Assembly (NCBI RefSeq): GCF_040954645.1
Contig: NC_092809.1
Coordinates: 76,740,435-76,804,434 of the forward strand
Length of the DNA stretch: 64,000 nt
Reading direction: 5' to 3'
Origin: Diabrotica undecimpunctata
Lineage: Eukaryota; Arthropoda; Insecta; Coleoptera; Chrysomelidae
Positions within the stretch are counted from its first letter, which is position 1. Each line of letters starts with the position of its first letter. Shown in pieces: positions 1 to 11,445 of the stretch. A program made the position numbers and the translations under genes. The notes below the pieces were generated by a model. The model was not told the origin of the DNA. It did not search any database and saw only the letters and a program-made list of their open reading frames with translations.

Positions 1-68
1 CCTCAAAATTTCACTATTATAACAATAACCGTTCAAAAGATATGAGGGGGGATTGGACTTTTGACTAA

Positions 69-71
<3 letters not shown>

Positions 72-104
<33 letters not shown>

Positions 105-145
105 ATGATGTATTATTTGTGAATGATGAGCAATGATTGTTTTTT

Positions 146-212
<67 letters not shown>
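72..212. repeat. Two (TA)n microsatellites
   Basis: Pure TA dinucleotide runs occupy about 72-100 and 150-212, separated by a short AT-rich spacer. Open frames through them encode only alternating Ile-Tyr and are not genes. The flanks (1-71 and 213-890) are AT-rich and hold nothing that I recognise. Confidence 0.95.
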
Positions 213-216
<4 letters not shown>

Positions 217-890
217 TTTTATCGCGGTTCTCAAAGAATTAGTTTGTAAGCACTTTTTGAAATTATCTTTATTATATCTATTATGAAACACACATATATA
301 TCTAACATAACCAATGTAAAATTTAAAATAAACTATCTTTAAACTAAAATTCTTATGAAACTAATTAAATTATATAGACAATCTAAATTTTAAACAAACT
401 ATTTTTAAAATTGAAATTTTAAAAAAACAGGTTATCTTCGGTGATCTAGAGAATTCCTTACTTTTCTATCGAGAATTTTATCGACATTTAGGCTTTTCAG
501 ATCAGAATGTAAACTTAAATCAGTAACTTAAACACTCTAATTTAATAAACTACACATTTTAAACAACATATAACCCTATTTCACATTCGCAAATTATTAA
601 TTTCTCTAACTGTCATTTATTCCGAGTAGGTATATTTGGTTGGCCTAATCACATGGCTCACTTAAATATATTTACAATATTATAATTATTAAAATAGAAC
701 TTTTTACACTTATTATATGCTAATTTCTTAAGAATACCCTCATATAAATAATTTTTATAAAATTCTCTAGTATACAACTTATTAAAATAACCAAATATTT
801 TTTATATCTAACATTATCTAGTGTATAACTTATAAATTATTTTCTTTAAATACCAATCATCTCAATATATATGTATATATATATATAATT

Positions 891-893
<3 letters not shown>

Positions 894-945
<52 letters not shown>
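894..945. repeat. (TA)n microsatellite at a PLE end
   Basis: TA run that directly abuts the end of the PLE-like fragment at 946-1065. Read on the minus strand, the fragment ends and the TA run begins at once, as at several other retroelement ends in this window. Confidence 0.9.
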
Positions 946-948
<3 letters not shown>

Positions 949-1065
949 CAGGCCTCCGGGTTAAACCGCATCGACTGCGCCGAGCTTTCGACATCCTCTT
1001 TGATGTCTGGTTTTTAGCTGACCTTACGCCCTGAGAGGCAACAACCAACTCAGGGCGTAAAGCTT
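946..1065 (-). mobile_element. PLE terminal fragment with hammerhead relic
   Basis: On the minus strand this carries a 6-bp stem (GACATC at 1007-1002 pairing with GATGTC at 995-990) followed by GAAAGCTCGGC, the 3' half of a PLE-type hammerhead with palindromic AGCT as stem III. The CUGANGA half is lost. A 12-bp perfect hairpin (1024-1035 with 1049-1060) lies just 5' of it. The same block recurs on the plus strand near 61100-61160, which shows that it is a repeat family. The parent PLE family is inferred from the ribozyme pattern only. Confidence 0.6.
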
Positions 1066-2184
1066 TTTCGCGCTGGGAAATTGTACGTTCCCTTAAAAAA
1101 TGTAATCCCTAGTGTTTTAATAATTAAAATGTTCATTACTCAAATTAAGTCATTTAAGGGTCATCGGACCACATTATGTGGCTAGTTTTAACTACTTTAT
1201 AAACGTTTTTCACTGATCTGATCCTATCACGATCTGATAGGATTGAAAAAAAAATTCTGAAAATTTATAAATCCATTTTGGATAAGTTTTAAAAATTTTA
1301 ATAATAAAATTTTATACCATTTTACTTTATTGTAATTTTTGTTAACTACGGTATAGAGCCAACCACTAGGAATTGTCCTTTTAAATTTTAAAATAAATTA
1401 GTTTCAACAAAATGACTTTATATCCTCCGGTAAAATATTAAATAATAACTATTGTACATATTCTAAATCTGATAAACTCGGTACATTTTCCCATGATAGT
1501 AATAAATTGATTATTTCAATAAAAAGTGAAACTCGTGAAAGCCACAGAAATAATTCTATTAGTATACACACCGCAAAATTGAAAACTGTGAGAGGTGAGA
1601 GAGATAAAGGGAGAAGGGGAGATGAACAGTTAATTAAAATTTTCGTACTTTCGAAATATGGAGTCACAAAAGTTCGCTAATTATATGATGTTTATGTAAA
1701 CAGTAGGGCTTCAGAAATCAGGTCAGTTGTTTTATTAGCGTATACAAGGGTCATATGGAAAGTGTTAGGGCCGGAAATTCTCAAATTCTTTGGGATAAAT
1801 AGTTATGCATTGCAATCTTTACTTTAAAACAATTTGAAAAGAACACTGTAAGTCTTAAATATTTGATTTCCAATGAGTTTCAAAACGCGTATGCAACTAT
1901 TTCGCTGTATTATTTTTCTATTAAAAATTATCTATTGAGTATATTAGGTATTCGGCGTTGGCCATGCGCTTTAAATTAAGTTTAACAGAAACTATTGACG
2001 AATATTCGTATGCTACAAAAAAACACGATATTTTTAAATGCATAACCCTATATTTTATGTTTTTTAATATTTCATTTATGATTTTCCTTCAGTTTTATGA
2101 AGCATTTTCTATACCTAAACAACAATTTTTGTAAATAGGTGGAAAGAAATAATTATTTTTAATGTAACAAGTAAAGTGACATTA
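1066..2184. other. AT-rich stretch, nothing recognised
   Basis: I see no coding similarity, terminal repeat or RNA fold here. The open frame on the minus strand at 1449-1667 is low-complexity hydrophobic sequence and has no recognisable family. Confidence 0.6.
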
Positions 2185-2640
2185 AGGTAATAAGTCTAAA
2201 ATAAATGTTCAAAATGTTCACCTCCAACGTCTATGCTAAGTTTGTAACCGATATGTAAATGACCGAGCCACATTTCTTAACGTTTTTAAGTTAATATTAT
2301 TCATTTCTTTCAGTTCATTTTTTTATTTCATTTGATCATTTGGAGTTGTTGGAGGCTTCTGGTATAACAACGACTTTTATATAGCCTTACACAAAAAAAT
2401 CAACTTTTGACAATTCCGGTGATCGTGATGGTAAGTAGTTGGTCCTCCTATGACAATCCACCTCCAGAAAAGGTATTATTTAGATAATTGTGTATAAGAG
2501 TAGTGTGATAAACCGTAGCATTGTCGTGTGAAAACCACATTCTTTGTCGAATTGTAAGTAGCAAATTTTGCAACAGCATTGGCAGATAAAAATAAGAATA
2601 TGAACACTGTCATTTTTTTAAGTCTACTGTTTTACCATTG
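2185..2640 (-). pseudogene. mariner-type transposase relic (C-terminal half)
   Basis: Minus-strand translation, switching frames, gives IRQRMWFSHDNA (the second catalytic Asp block, usually HDGAPAH in this family), then YLNNTF, then a block ending in VDFFVWGYIK (third catalytic Asp block, DFFLWG in relatives), and finally a tail resembling the C terminus of insect mariner transposases. Several stops and frameshifts break it. The N-terminal half was not found. It is a dead Tc1/mariner-superfamily copy. Confidence 0.7.
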
Positions 2641-2985
2641 TTAACTGATACAAGTGGCCTTCTACTTATAAACAATTGTTTATAAACTGTTTTGCTAAAA
2701 ATTTCTTGACTTAGAATACTGTTTATACAATATTAATCTAAACACTGTTACATTTACTGCATATTGTTTTGATTTAGGTTTCGTATTACACTCCAGCAAA
2801 GAAATAATGAAATGAGTCATACGCGTGATCTCTTAAGTTATCGTATAATTTAGATGTTCCTATGAGTTTTGCCAAGAAGCATGTCAGTAGTGGAGAATTT
2901 ATTTTTTATTTAGCATATGGAATATTAAGAGCACATAATTAAAAGCACTATTTATATAAAAACCGATAAACGGAGTATTGCAAAC

Positions 2986-3000
2986 AAACATCTAATGTAT
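2986..3000. repeat. Target-site duplication, left copy (partner 5104-5118)
   Basis: AAACATCTAATGTAT occurs here and again at 5104-5118 without mismatch. It brackets the rearranged PLE insertion. Confidence 0.85.
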
Positions 3001-3052
3001 TATAGTTTATTCGTCTTCCTGGTTTGGACCGTGTCATCTGTGAGTGACCCAA

Positions 3053-3390
3053 AAGTCAATGTCGTGACATTATGTCCACATTAGTTTACACAGCAAAATA
3101 AAAAACAACAGATAAATCAACAGCTTAATAAGCAGATTGATGTAACTACACAACGAAGCAAATACTTTTATTTTATAAGCGTCAATAAAAGACAAAATTC
3201 GGTCAAAGGAAGAACCGGGATACAAAGTAAACGCTTAACTTGCAATAATAAAACAGCCCAACAAAATGAAAAAATTTGGTGCGTGCGAAATAACTAAATT
3301 TAAATGTTTTTTTTTAAATATTTTTACCAAATTTACAAATAATTTTTATTAAAATTAAAATATAAATAGGAACTTCTTCCATGTTACTTC
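3053..3390. repeat. 340-bp repeat, inverted partner at 5953-6285
   Basis: From CAATGTCGTGAC to CATGTTACTT this block is the reverse complement of 5953-6285, nearly without mismatch. Here it replaces the ~280-bp middle of a PLE pLTR. No target duplication or terminal inverted repeat is seen at its edges, so a patch copied from nearby DNA is as likely as a transposon. Confidence 0.8.
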
Positions 3391-3553
3391 CACCGCTCTA
3401 TTTATAGTCGCGGTGACCTGTCGTGTCGGGACGTATCGGCACACTCCGTGGCGCGAACGTCAAGAAGCGCGCGCTGGCCAATCATGTGGCTGCATCGTGG
3501 TAGCGGGACCGGACGGCGGCTCTAGACTGAGATTCCAGATGGGAGACAAGTAG
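3391..3553 (-). repeat. PLE pLTR-like inverted repeat (partner 4545-4740)
   Basis: GC-richer than its surroundings and the reverse complement of 4545-4740 with few differences. Both copies hold a TATAAATAG sequence next to the junction, a possible core promoter (inference). PLEs commonly carry such terminal repeats in inverted orientation. Confidence 0.85.
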
Positions 3554-3564
3554 TATCCTTCCTC

Positions 3565-4350
3565 TCAATTGATATTATGTGGATTTTTTCGGATCTCTAG
3601 AGATTCGCGGATTTTCCTGGAATAAAAGAAGGGGCTCTTATAAATAATATGGGTTTTTTCGAACAATATGGAATGACCAGTTTCTTGGCAGTGTTCTGCA
3701 ACTGCAGAATGGGAGAAAAGACCTGATCGAATGCATCTTTGATGCTCTTGAATCCGAGTTTTGGCGGAACGACCAGTTTCGCCAATATACACTTGTCCAC
3801 ATGAACAAGGAATAAAATAGACACCACAGGAAGATAGGGGCGGTAATGGGTCCTTAGGAGAGGGTAGATATTGTGAGATTTTCTTGGGTGGTCGAAAAGT
3901 AGTCCTGATACCTTCTTTGCGAAGAATTTTGCCAATCCTATCAGTGACACTTCGAATATACGGAAGAAAAGCCACAGGAGTATTACCCGAAGATTCTGAA
4001 TTTGTCGTCCTAGGGTGTAAAGGGGGATGTAGATGTCGGTGTGTAATATTTTGAATTGTGGACTTGGAGTAACCGTTGGCGACAAGGGTTTTTTGCAGAT
4101 GGCCAAGTTCTTCTCTAAGGTTGTCAGGTTCAGAAATCGAAATGGCCCGATGGATGCGAGAGTTGATCTCAGAATTATTTTGGGCAGGATGGTGGTGTGA
4201 TGAAGCATGTAGGTAACGATTCGTGTGAGTCTTTTTTCTATAAACAGAGTGACCCAATCGGCCATTGGGCTTGGAGGTGACTAACACATCGAGAAAGGGA
4301 AGGGACCGATTATTTTCTACTTCCATTGTGAATTTTATACTCGGAACCAA
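3565..4350 (-). pseudogene. PLE RT C-terminus plus GIY-YIG endonuclease (261 aa fragment)
   Basis: The open frame starts within the RT domain (SIKFTMEVENNRSLPFLDVL, the block that follows the YVDD motif in PLEs). It continues through the PLE linker to a GIY-YIG nuclease domain (GVYFIPCSCGQVYIGETG, Arg in KTRIQEH) and ends near residue 261. The catalytic palm (YVDD) is absent because that segment lies inverted at 4350-4538. The family uses the nuclease to nick the target and the RT to copy its RNA. This copy cannot encode an active enzyme. Confidence 0.88.
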
Positions 4351-4538
4351 TGGGTTCTCCCCTTTCCCCTGTCATTGCTGACATTTTCATGGAAGCCTTT
4401 GAGTCTTTAGCCCTAGAATCTTACCCCTTAAAACCAAAAGTCTGGTTCCGCTACGTTGATGATACATTTATCATCTGGCCCCATGGTCAACATACCCTTT
4501 CTCCCTTCCTAGATCCTCTTAACTCACAACATCCGTAA
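4350..4538 (+). pseudogene. PLE RT palm fragment, inverted
   Basis: 62 codons beginning with the motif-B segment MGSPLSPVIADIF and including motif C (RYVDDTFIIWPHG). The fragment ends at NSQHP, exactly where the minus-strand fragment takes up the protein, so the two were one continuous ORF before inversion. Directly downstream lies the plus-strand pLTR copy. Confidence 0.85.
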
Positions 4539-4959
4539 CTCACAACAATCGAGAGGAAGGATACTACTTGTCTCCCATCTGGAATCTCAGTCTAGAGCCG
4601 CCGTCCGGTCCCGCTACCACGATGCAGCCACATGATTGGCCAGCGCGCGCTTCTTGACGTTCGCGCCACGGAGTGTGCCTTAAGACCCGACACGACAGGT
4701 CACCGCGACTATAAATAGAGCGGTAGTGGAGTAATCGTCGGATTCACTCCCCGCCTCTCGACGCGTTAGTGTTCTGAGCTGTTGGACGTGAATCCCTGTC
4801 CTGGCATTTGGTTTTCACCTCTGGCTGCGTTAAGTAGTTGAGTTACTGTGACCAAACGCCCATCTTGGTAGTTAGTATTCGCCTCTGGTTGCGTTGAGTA
4901 ACTGAGTTACCGTTGCTAACTACCCATCTTCCTGTCTTTTGTTTTCTTTTTCGTTTTTT

Positions 4960-5008
4960 GTTCTCCTGAAGAAGCTACATACAATTGTAGCGAAACGTCG
5001 AGATGAAC
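4960..5008 (+). ncRNA. Hammerhead-ribozyme-like motif (PLE type)
   Basis: CTGAAGA (4966-4972), then a 6-bp stem II (GCTACA 4974-4979 with TGTAGC 4986-4991), then GAA and the palindrome ACGT (4995-4998) followed by C4999. Stem I forms from TCTC (4962-4965) and GAGA (5000-5003). Predicted cleavage is after C4999. Compared with the textbook core there is one extra A between CUGANGA and stem II, which recurs in the other motifs of this window. The self-complementary stem III suggests a dimeric ribozyme. Activity is untested. Confidence 0.65.
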
Positions 5009-5129
5009 CCACTTTTGGGTCACTTACAAATGACACGGTCCAAACCCGGAAGACGAATAAACTATAATTCTGACTCTGGCCGTGGAAGCCTACGATTTCA
5101 TTTAAACATCTAATGTATCAATATAACCT

Positions 5130-5810
5130 GAAACATATTCGGTCGCATTCCACAATTCCATCTTCTTAGTTTTTCTTGCTGTTCTGTCAATATATTACCC
5201 TCCTTATTTCTTCATTTCTTTTGTATGAATTTTTTTTTGATTTTGTTCAGTTTCTGGTAAAATTTTTTCGTCTCTACTGGCTTACTTAAATCTTGTAGTT
5301 CTTGAAGTTCTTTGTTCATATTTATTAGTTAGTTTTGTTCATAGTCAGTTACATTCTTCCTCTGCTTGTCGGGTACTGTGCCTTTGTTGCATCAGTAAAT
5401 ATGCTCTGTTTTTTCTTTCTGTTATAATATGATATTCTTCGTCAAAACCGTCATTAGTTCTTATTCTTCTTTGTTTATCTTCCAAACCTAGTAATTATTT
5501 AGCTACTTCTTTCATGATGTTTCTGCACTCTTCCGACTCTTCATTTGTTTTCATGATTTAGTCTGTTTTTTATTTTGTCTGTTGGTATATTTTGTTTATA
5601 TTCTCTATTTTTGTTTGTATTTTTAAGTCCTTCTATATGGTATCGTTTATGTTTAGAACCTATTTCCTTTTTCAAATGTTTAAAAATTCAGGTGCGGACG
5701 TTTATTATATTCGTTTGGTGTTGTGAGTCTACAATAGCATGATCTATCATATTTACTGTATGTCTGTCTGGTGATTTTCAGATGCCTTTGTGTATACTTT
5801 TTGAGCGAAG
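5130..5810 (-). pseudogene. LINE relic: endonuclease end and EN-RT linker
   Basis: Minus-strand reading shows NMIDHAIVDSQHQTNIINVRT-like sequence, which matches the end of an APE-type LINE endonuclease (IDHVLID.RH in relatives). It is followed by the linker common in insect LINEs (NDGFDEEYH, KNRAYLLMQQRHSTRQAEEE). Stops and frameshifts are present and the RT domain is missing. It lies between the PLE insertion and the second 340-bp repeat. Confidence 0.7.
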
Positions 5811-5952
5811 TTAGAATTATACAACCGATTCACAAAAAACTACTATGAAAAAAAGTCATCTCTGAAATCAGAGCATCAATTTTTTTTATTCCAATTTATT
5901 TACAGTCTGTAATAATATTACAATAAGTAAATTGAGTAATTATTTTACAAGT

Positions 5953-6285
5953 AACATGGAAGAAGTTCCTATTTATATTTTAATTTTAATGAAAATTATT
6001 TGTAAATTTGGTAAAAATATTTAAAAAAAAACATTTAAATTTAGTTATTTCTCACGCACCAAATTTTTTCATTTTGTTGGGCTGTTTTATTATTGCAAGT
6101 TAAGCGTTTACTTTGTATCCCGGTTCTTCCTTTGACCGAATTTTGTCTTTTATTAACGCTTATAAAATAAAAGTATTTGCTTCGTTGTGTAGTTACATCA
6201 ATCTGCTTATTAAGCCGTTGATTTATCTGTTGTTTTTTATTTTGCTGTGTAAACTAATGTGGACATAATGTCACGACATTGATTA
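5953..6285. repeat. Second copy of the 340-bp repeat (inverted)
   Basis: Reverse complement of 3053-3390. It lies about 850 bp outside the PLE target duplication, so it may be the local source of the patch found inside the PLE. Confidence 0.8.
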
Positions 6286-7805
6286 ATTCCATTATTAAAC
6301 AGACTTCTCTTATTTGACGCTCAAGAGAATTAAATCTTTCTCAGAAACAAACTTGTTTTTCGCTCTGTTTACTGCCGTACACGCAATACGTAGAATCATA
6401 TTTGTAACAATATGATTCATGTAATGTATGTCTCTTAAATAATTTCTTCCAAATCAACACATTTTGGCATGTTTTTAGGAGACATTATGTACATACAGAC
6501 CAAACAAACATCTGCGGTTGCTAGTACTCTTTCTATTGACAAACTAAATAACTCAATATCCTTCTGAAATAAAAAGAATATACTAATTCGAGTATTTGAC
6601 ATCTTTAGATATATAGTCGACTTCCGCTCATCCTCTCAGTCGACCCATTTTTAATGTTAATGAAAACTTATTTTATAAACTAGATCTAATTTATTATTAT
6701 AAACAGAAATATAATATTCAATTGTTACAATGTAGAGTGACCAGCAAGGAAATATATTTTCTCACGCGCCGCCAATGATCGGTTTAAAAATTTCCTAGAA
6801 TTCATGATGGGCACACGATTTCGGTTACATTTCACCACTCGGTCCCCGTGGTTTCGGATGACTAATTTAATTTAATATTTGCCAGACTTAAGTTATTTAT
6901 TGAATAAGAATAATTTTCTTATTTTATTACACAAGACTAAGTTATTTCTATTTACAAAAATCTACGGATTTTTATCACTACACACACCGATAAAAACAGA
7001 ATGAATCAGTAGCTCACAAGTATTTGATATGGTTAGAGCTGCCGTTTCGTGTTAATAATGACTTCTTCTCGCGCTAGTACCACAGAGTCCTTCTACATTG
7101 CGACGTCGTCGTCGACCTTATATGCGACCGTCGCTACCTGCTAATAAACACATTCCAACAAAAAGGTAAGTGAGCTTTCACGAATTGATAACATTTAATG
7201 CGTTACGCGAGGTAGTTTTCTTATTTTTAATCCATGACTAATGTTATCCACAATCGCATATTGCATTTTTTCGTTATTATTCTAATTATTAAACCAGCGA
7301 TCTCAATACGTTTTACATAGACCCTAACCCTGTAGAATTAGATATATTATCTAACCAAGCCTAAAGAAAATCATTGCCTACATTTTTTCTTAACAGATCC
7401 ACTGTCCAGGTTTTAGAGTGGAAATTGCTTTTAAGTCCAGTTAGGTTTTTGTAAAAATTGATATCTTCTGAATATAAATAAGTAAAGATAAAATATATAA
7501 ATATGTAATTAAAAGACATTTGTTTTAAAGTATACCACAGATGAACTGTGGACATTGTGGACAAAAATGACCAAAAGTTGTCTCGTGAGTCCGCAGACCA
7601 TATGTGGTATGTGCGTATTTTCCTCATTTTATCCATTTTACCCTGTATCAAATAAGAAATAGACATAGACAACTTATCAATTGCGATAAACTTAGGTCTA
7701 CTTTATGTTCTAAGACAACAAAATACGTGAAATTATTTACTTAATTGACAAATGACGTTTATGACATTAGTAGAAAATCAAAACAAAACAAACCTGTTAA
7801 TATTC
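6286..7805. other. No gene recognised
   Basis: Mostly AT-rich. The part at 6730-7160 is less AT-rich and begins TGTTACAATG and contains AATAAACACATTCCAACA near its end, so it could be a solo LTR, but I find no target duplication. Nothing else is supported. Confidence 0.4.
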
Positions 7806-8580
7806 CCTTGTAAACAGACGTTTCCTTTCACAGACGACTGCTGATTCGTCAGTATAATCCAAACAAAACTCACAAGTATGAACTAAAGATTTACAAAGCC
7901 AGAACTGATGATGCATATGTTTGGAAATATAAAGTCTATTCTGACCAAGATCCTCAAATCTCCAATCTTGATAAACGTGGAAGAGTAATTGTTGAGATTT
8001 GTGAAGAACTTTTAGACCAAGGGAAAATGATTGTTGCAGATAATTGGTACACCAGTGTTCCGTTAGCTGAATACTTGCTTCAACGCAAAACTGATCTTTG
8101 TGGGACATTGAGAAAAAATTGTAAAAAACTTACCTTTATTGGTTAAAAACAAAAAAAATTAAAGCGAGGAGAGCAAATTGCTGCACAAAAAATAATGTGG
8201 CGATTCTAAAATGGAAGGACAAGAGGGACGTCCTTATGATGTCTACTTGTCACGCAGATGAACAAACGATGAATACAGGTCGAAATCCGCGTCCAAAGCC
8301 TAATATGATATTGAAATACAATAATCAAAAAAAGGTATCAATCTTTCTGACGAATTGGCTAGCTACTATTCACCAATTCGCAAAACCTTGACCTGGTAAA
8401 AAAAAGTTGCTGTCGATGTTCTGTTTGGAGTGAGTATCATAAATACAGTTTATTTGTTTAATAAATTGAACCAGCAATATAAATGTACAATATTGCAGGC
8501 CCAAATGAGTAGGTATTGTGAAAAATCTTTTGGGTATAAACGTTGTCCAGACACCTGCCATACCTACGCCGCCCACGTCA
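7806..8580 (+). pseudogene. piggyBac-type transposase relic
   Basis: Translation in shifting frames follows the piggyBac DDE family: RQYNPNKTHKYELKIYKA, then YVWKYKVYSDQDP, then the second catalytic Asp block ADNWYTSVPLAEYLL, GTLRKN, LKWKDKRDVLMMSTCH (third catalytic Asp) and LSDELASYYSPIRKTL. The N-terminal part upstream of RQY is not visible, and several frameshifts and stops are present. No TTAA-flanked terminal repeat was found. It is dead. Confidence 0.88.
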
Positions 8581-8589
8581 CAAGTACTG

Positions 8590-9370
8590 CATTGGTTTGA
8601 TTAATCTACATATATGAATGAATATACAGTTACTTTATGTGGAAAACAAAACAAGTAACAATAGTTTTTATTATTATTAATTTAATTGTTGATGAAAAAT
8701 AAATTAATCTTGTCAGTTTAGCTTAAGCATAATATGAATTTTTTAATGTTGGGATGTAGATAGAAAATGAGATTATGATGTTAGGCCAATTGTATATTGA
8801 TATGTTAATATGTAACAATAAATGTTACTTAATTTGTCAATATCTGATTTTCTATTTATACACTTTTTATTTTTCTGTAGATGTGTCATTTCTAAAAATA
8901 ACCGTTTTTTTTTCATTTTTCTGCCTCTCTAGAATTGAAGCTTGTGAAAAATTAAATGTGTGATTTAGATTGATGAAGTGGTCGGCTAATGCACAAGCTT
9001 GTGATTTGTTTGTTTTTACATCACTTTTGTGAAAAATAATTCTGTTGTGTAATGTGCGAGAAGTTTCTCCTATATAAACCTTATCACAGTCTGAGCAAGG
9101 TATTTGATACACTATTTTAGAACTTTCCTTGGTTGTTAAAGAATCTTTAGTTTTAGTGTATAAATGTGCTATGGTTTTAACATTTCTAGTGGCAATTTTT
9201 ATGTTTTCTAATTCTTTAAATAATTTGAGAAGTTTTGGTGTTAAGAATGGAATATAAGGTAAAGATCCAAAAGTTTGTGGTGTTATTGGTATTAAGGTGT
9301 TGATTGTTAGATTATTGTTTATTTCTTGGATTGCTGTTTTTACTGCGATTTGTTTTTTATTGTTGGTATT
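8590..9370 (-). mobile_element. 5'-truncated PLE 3' end, cut by the DD82E element
   Basis: A continuous minus-strand frame from 9370 to 8867 encodes the end of a PLE: a linker with LPYIPFLTPKLLKLFKEL, then a GIY-YIG domain (IVYQIPCSDCDKVYIGETSR, Arg in HNRIIFHKSD, CALADHF). The RT is missing because homology stops at 9371, the boundary of the neighbouring DNA transposon, and is not seen on its far side. The untranslated tail runs to about 8590. A 40-bp piece of it (8590-8632) recurs inverted at 11771-11813. Confidence 0.85.
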
Positions 9371-9718
9371 TAGTTATAGTTTATTTTTATGAACGAGAGA
9401 GTAATTAGCATAATTTTAACTGGTAGCTCCGACCACTCCATGGGCGTGCTCAAGATTAATTGAAAAATTACTTTGAATAATTGTAAAAAATAAATGAATT
9501 ATTTCAGTGTTATAAAGTGTTATGTGTATGTAAACAAAAGTGACCTCTTTTATCACACACTATATTAGAACTGACTGGCCTACATTAAAAAGGGTTTTAA
9601 AAAATTCACATTTTTTTTAATTTTTAAAAATTACAAAAGAGAAAAAGAGTTTTTAAAACCGTCTAAGGTATGTTAACTAGATGAATAAAAATATTAATAT
9701 AAAACTTACAGCTACTTG

Positions 9719-11056
9719 TTACAAATCCAAATCAGATTCAGAAGATGAACTTTCAGAACCAAGATTTATAATAACTGGCTCGATCATTTTATCAGTAATA
9801 TTGTCCAGCTTCCACATTTTTTCCTCTTCTTTAATAGTGTGATTTACTGCCTTTTCCCAATTTTCAGGTTTTACATTATTTACGGCCTCCAAAAACAACT
9901 GTTTAACATGAATTTTAAAAGTGGCATTTTTTCTTGAAACTTCACTCTTTATCTGTGCCCATACCAGTTCAATCGGGTTTAATTCACAATGATATGGTGG
10001 GGATCTAAGTACTGTCATTCCACGATTTTTGGCAATTTCATCAATTTCGTATTTTTTAAATTTTTCTTTATGAAGGGCACACAACGAATAAAGTTCCTTT
10101 CTTATAGATCCGGGATGGTACGTAATATTTTTTGAACTCAGCCAATTCTGCAAGTCTTTTTTTAACCACTTGGTTGTGGGCAGTCCTTCTATAAGTCTGG
10201 AGTGATAACTTGCACTATCCATTACTATTACACAGTTCTTAGGAAGAAGATCTATCATTTGTTCGAACCATTCTTGAAAGACATCAGCGTTCATGTCTTC
10301 ATGGTAGTCACCGGTACGAGTTGATTCAAAAGTTAATAAACCACCTTCAACAAAACCGTCTGAACTGCCAATGTGTACTATTATCAGCCTGCGTCCCTTT
10401 CCTGATGGTGGGTTTAAACCAGTAGATAAGTTATTTACAAAAGCGTGCCTTTGACTTGTAACAGTTTCATCCTGCCAAAATTTATTTGGTGTATGACCCT
10501 CGTTGATCCATGTTTCATCAAGATAAAATATTTTTCTTTTTTGGTTTCTCATTTCCTTTATGGTTCTTAGAAAATGTCTTCTCCATATAACAATATCGCT
10601 TCTTTCTAATAAAATAGACTTTCTGGGATTCTTTTTCCAGCGGAAGCCTATTTCTTTTAAAAGTTTCCATAACGTACTTCGACTCATTTCTGGGTAATCC
10701 TTATCATCTCGAACTGAGACAAGAACTTTATCCAATGTTGGAAATTCTTGTCTAAAGAAGAATTCATGCACTTTCCGTCGAAGTCCTTCTTTAAAATGAT
10801 ATTCTATTTGAAATTTTGGTTTCCCTGGAGCATTACGTAGCATTTGAAAACTACCACATTTCTCTTCTTTAATAACTCTGTAAATCGTAGATTTCCCAAC
10901 ACCAAGTGTACTGCTAACTAACTGAACGGTCTCATCAACACTTTCACATAAACGTTTGTCTGTAAATGATTTAAAACAATTAAATATTAATGTTTTTTCA
11001 TTAACTGTTAGAGGACCAATTTTTCGGCGTTAACACGGCACTTCCAAATTTTCCAT
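9719..11056 (-). pseudogene. DD82E transposase (445 codons, one early stop)
   Basis: The frame starts at ATG 11056-11054 and is open to 9719 apart from one TAA at 11032-11030 (codon 9). From the next Met at 10843 it gives 374 aa. An N-terminal helix-turn-helix region (SSTLGVGKSTIYRVIKEE) precedes a DDE catalytic domain: FYLDETWI (D180), VIVMDSASYH (D280), and YHCELNPIELVW (E363), numbered on 445 codons. Exactly 82 residues separate D280 and E363, against 34-41 in classic Tc1/mariner. I recall a DD82E group called Sailor; that name is from memory. The C terminus is acidic and Ser-rich. The single stop near the start might be bypassed by the downstream Met, but that would drop the DNA-binding region. 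Confidence 0.88.
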
Positions 11057-11289
11057 AACACTAGTATACACAATAAACTGCACCTTGCAACTGAAGTACC
11101 TACTTTTAGTGAACTGTTAAGAATTTTGAATACGCCACTTGGACCTTCCTATATACAAAATGGAAAAACCCACTATCACATTTTCTGTGGAGTAAGTTTA
11201 GAAGGTAATTATCTAGTCAATTACTGTCGTAGATTCCTAGAATTAAAGAATTAAATGTTTGATTGTTGAAACCTTTACTTCGTGGAATG

Positions 11290-11445
11290 CACTTATTTCA
11301 GATAAAATAAAACGTTTTATTTTATCTAAAGAATTAAACTTTATTTTGCAAATAGGCAAAGAATTAAACTTCATTTTGCAAATAGATAAAATTAAACGTT
11401 TTATTTTATCTAAAGAATTAAACTTTATTTTGCAAATAGGTAGGT
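11290..11445. repeat. Short internal tandem and palindromic repeats
   Basis: The unit AAAGAATTAAACTTTATTTT with following GCAAATAGG occurs three times, interleaved with two copies of AAACGTTTTATTTTATC, which is itself partly palindromic (AAAACGTTTT). The region is inside the right part of the DD82E element and has no coding role that I can see. Confidence 0.8.

Larger units (their letters stand above)
3001..5103 (-). mobile_element. Penelope-like element with internal inversion, flanked by 15-bp TSD
   Basis: The block is bounded by perfect 15-bp direct repeats (2986-3000 and 5104-5118, AAACATCTAATGTAT). Inside, the C-terminal part of a PLE protein runs on the minus strand (4345 to 3565) and the RT segment that should precede it runs on the plus strand (4350-4538). 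Both parts are followed by the same pLTR-like sequence, in inverted orientation (3391-3553 versus 4545-4740). Nothing upstream of the RT palm survives. The arrangement matches a 5'-inversion made during target-primed reverse transcription (twin priming). The left pLTR copy is also interrupted by a 340-bp block found again at 5953-6285. Confidence 0.8.

Noticed and set aside
103..291. Open frames of alternating Ile-Tyr across TA repeats (also 857-1048, 36637-37020, 50817-51023)
   Set aside because: They are translations of microsatellites and have no coding character.
6730..7160. Possible solo LTR (TGTTACA...CCAACA)
   Set aside because: No target duplication and no second copy in the window; only mentioned as an unassigned stretch.
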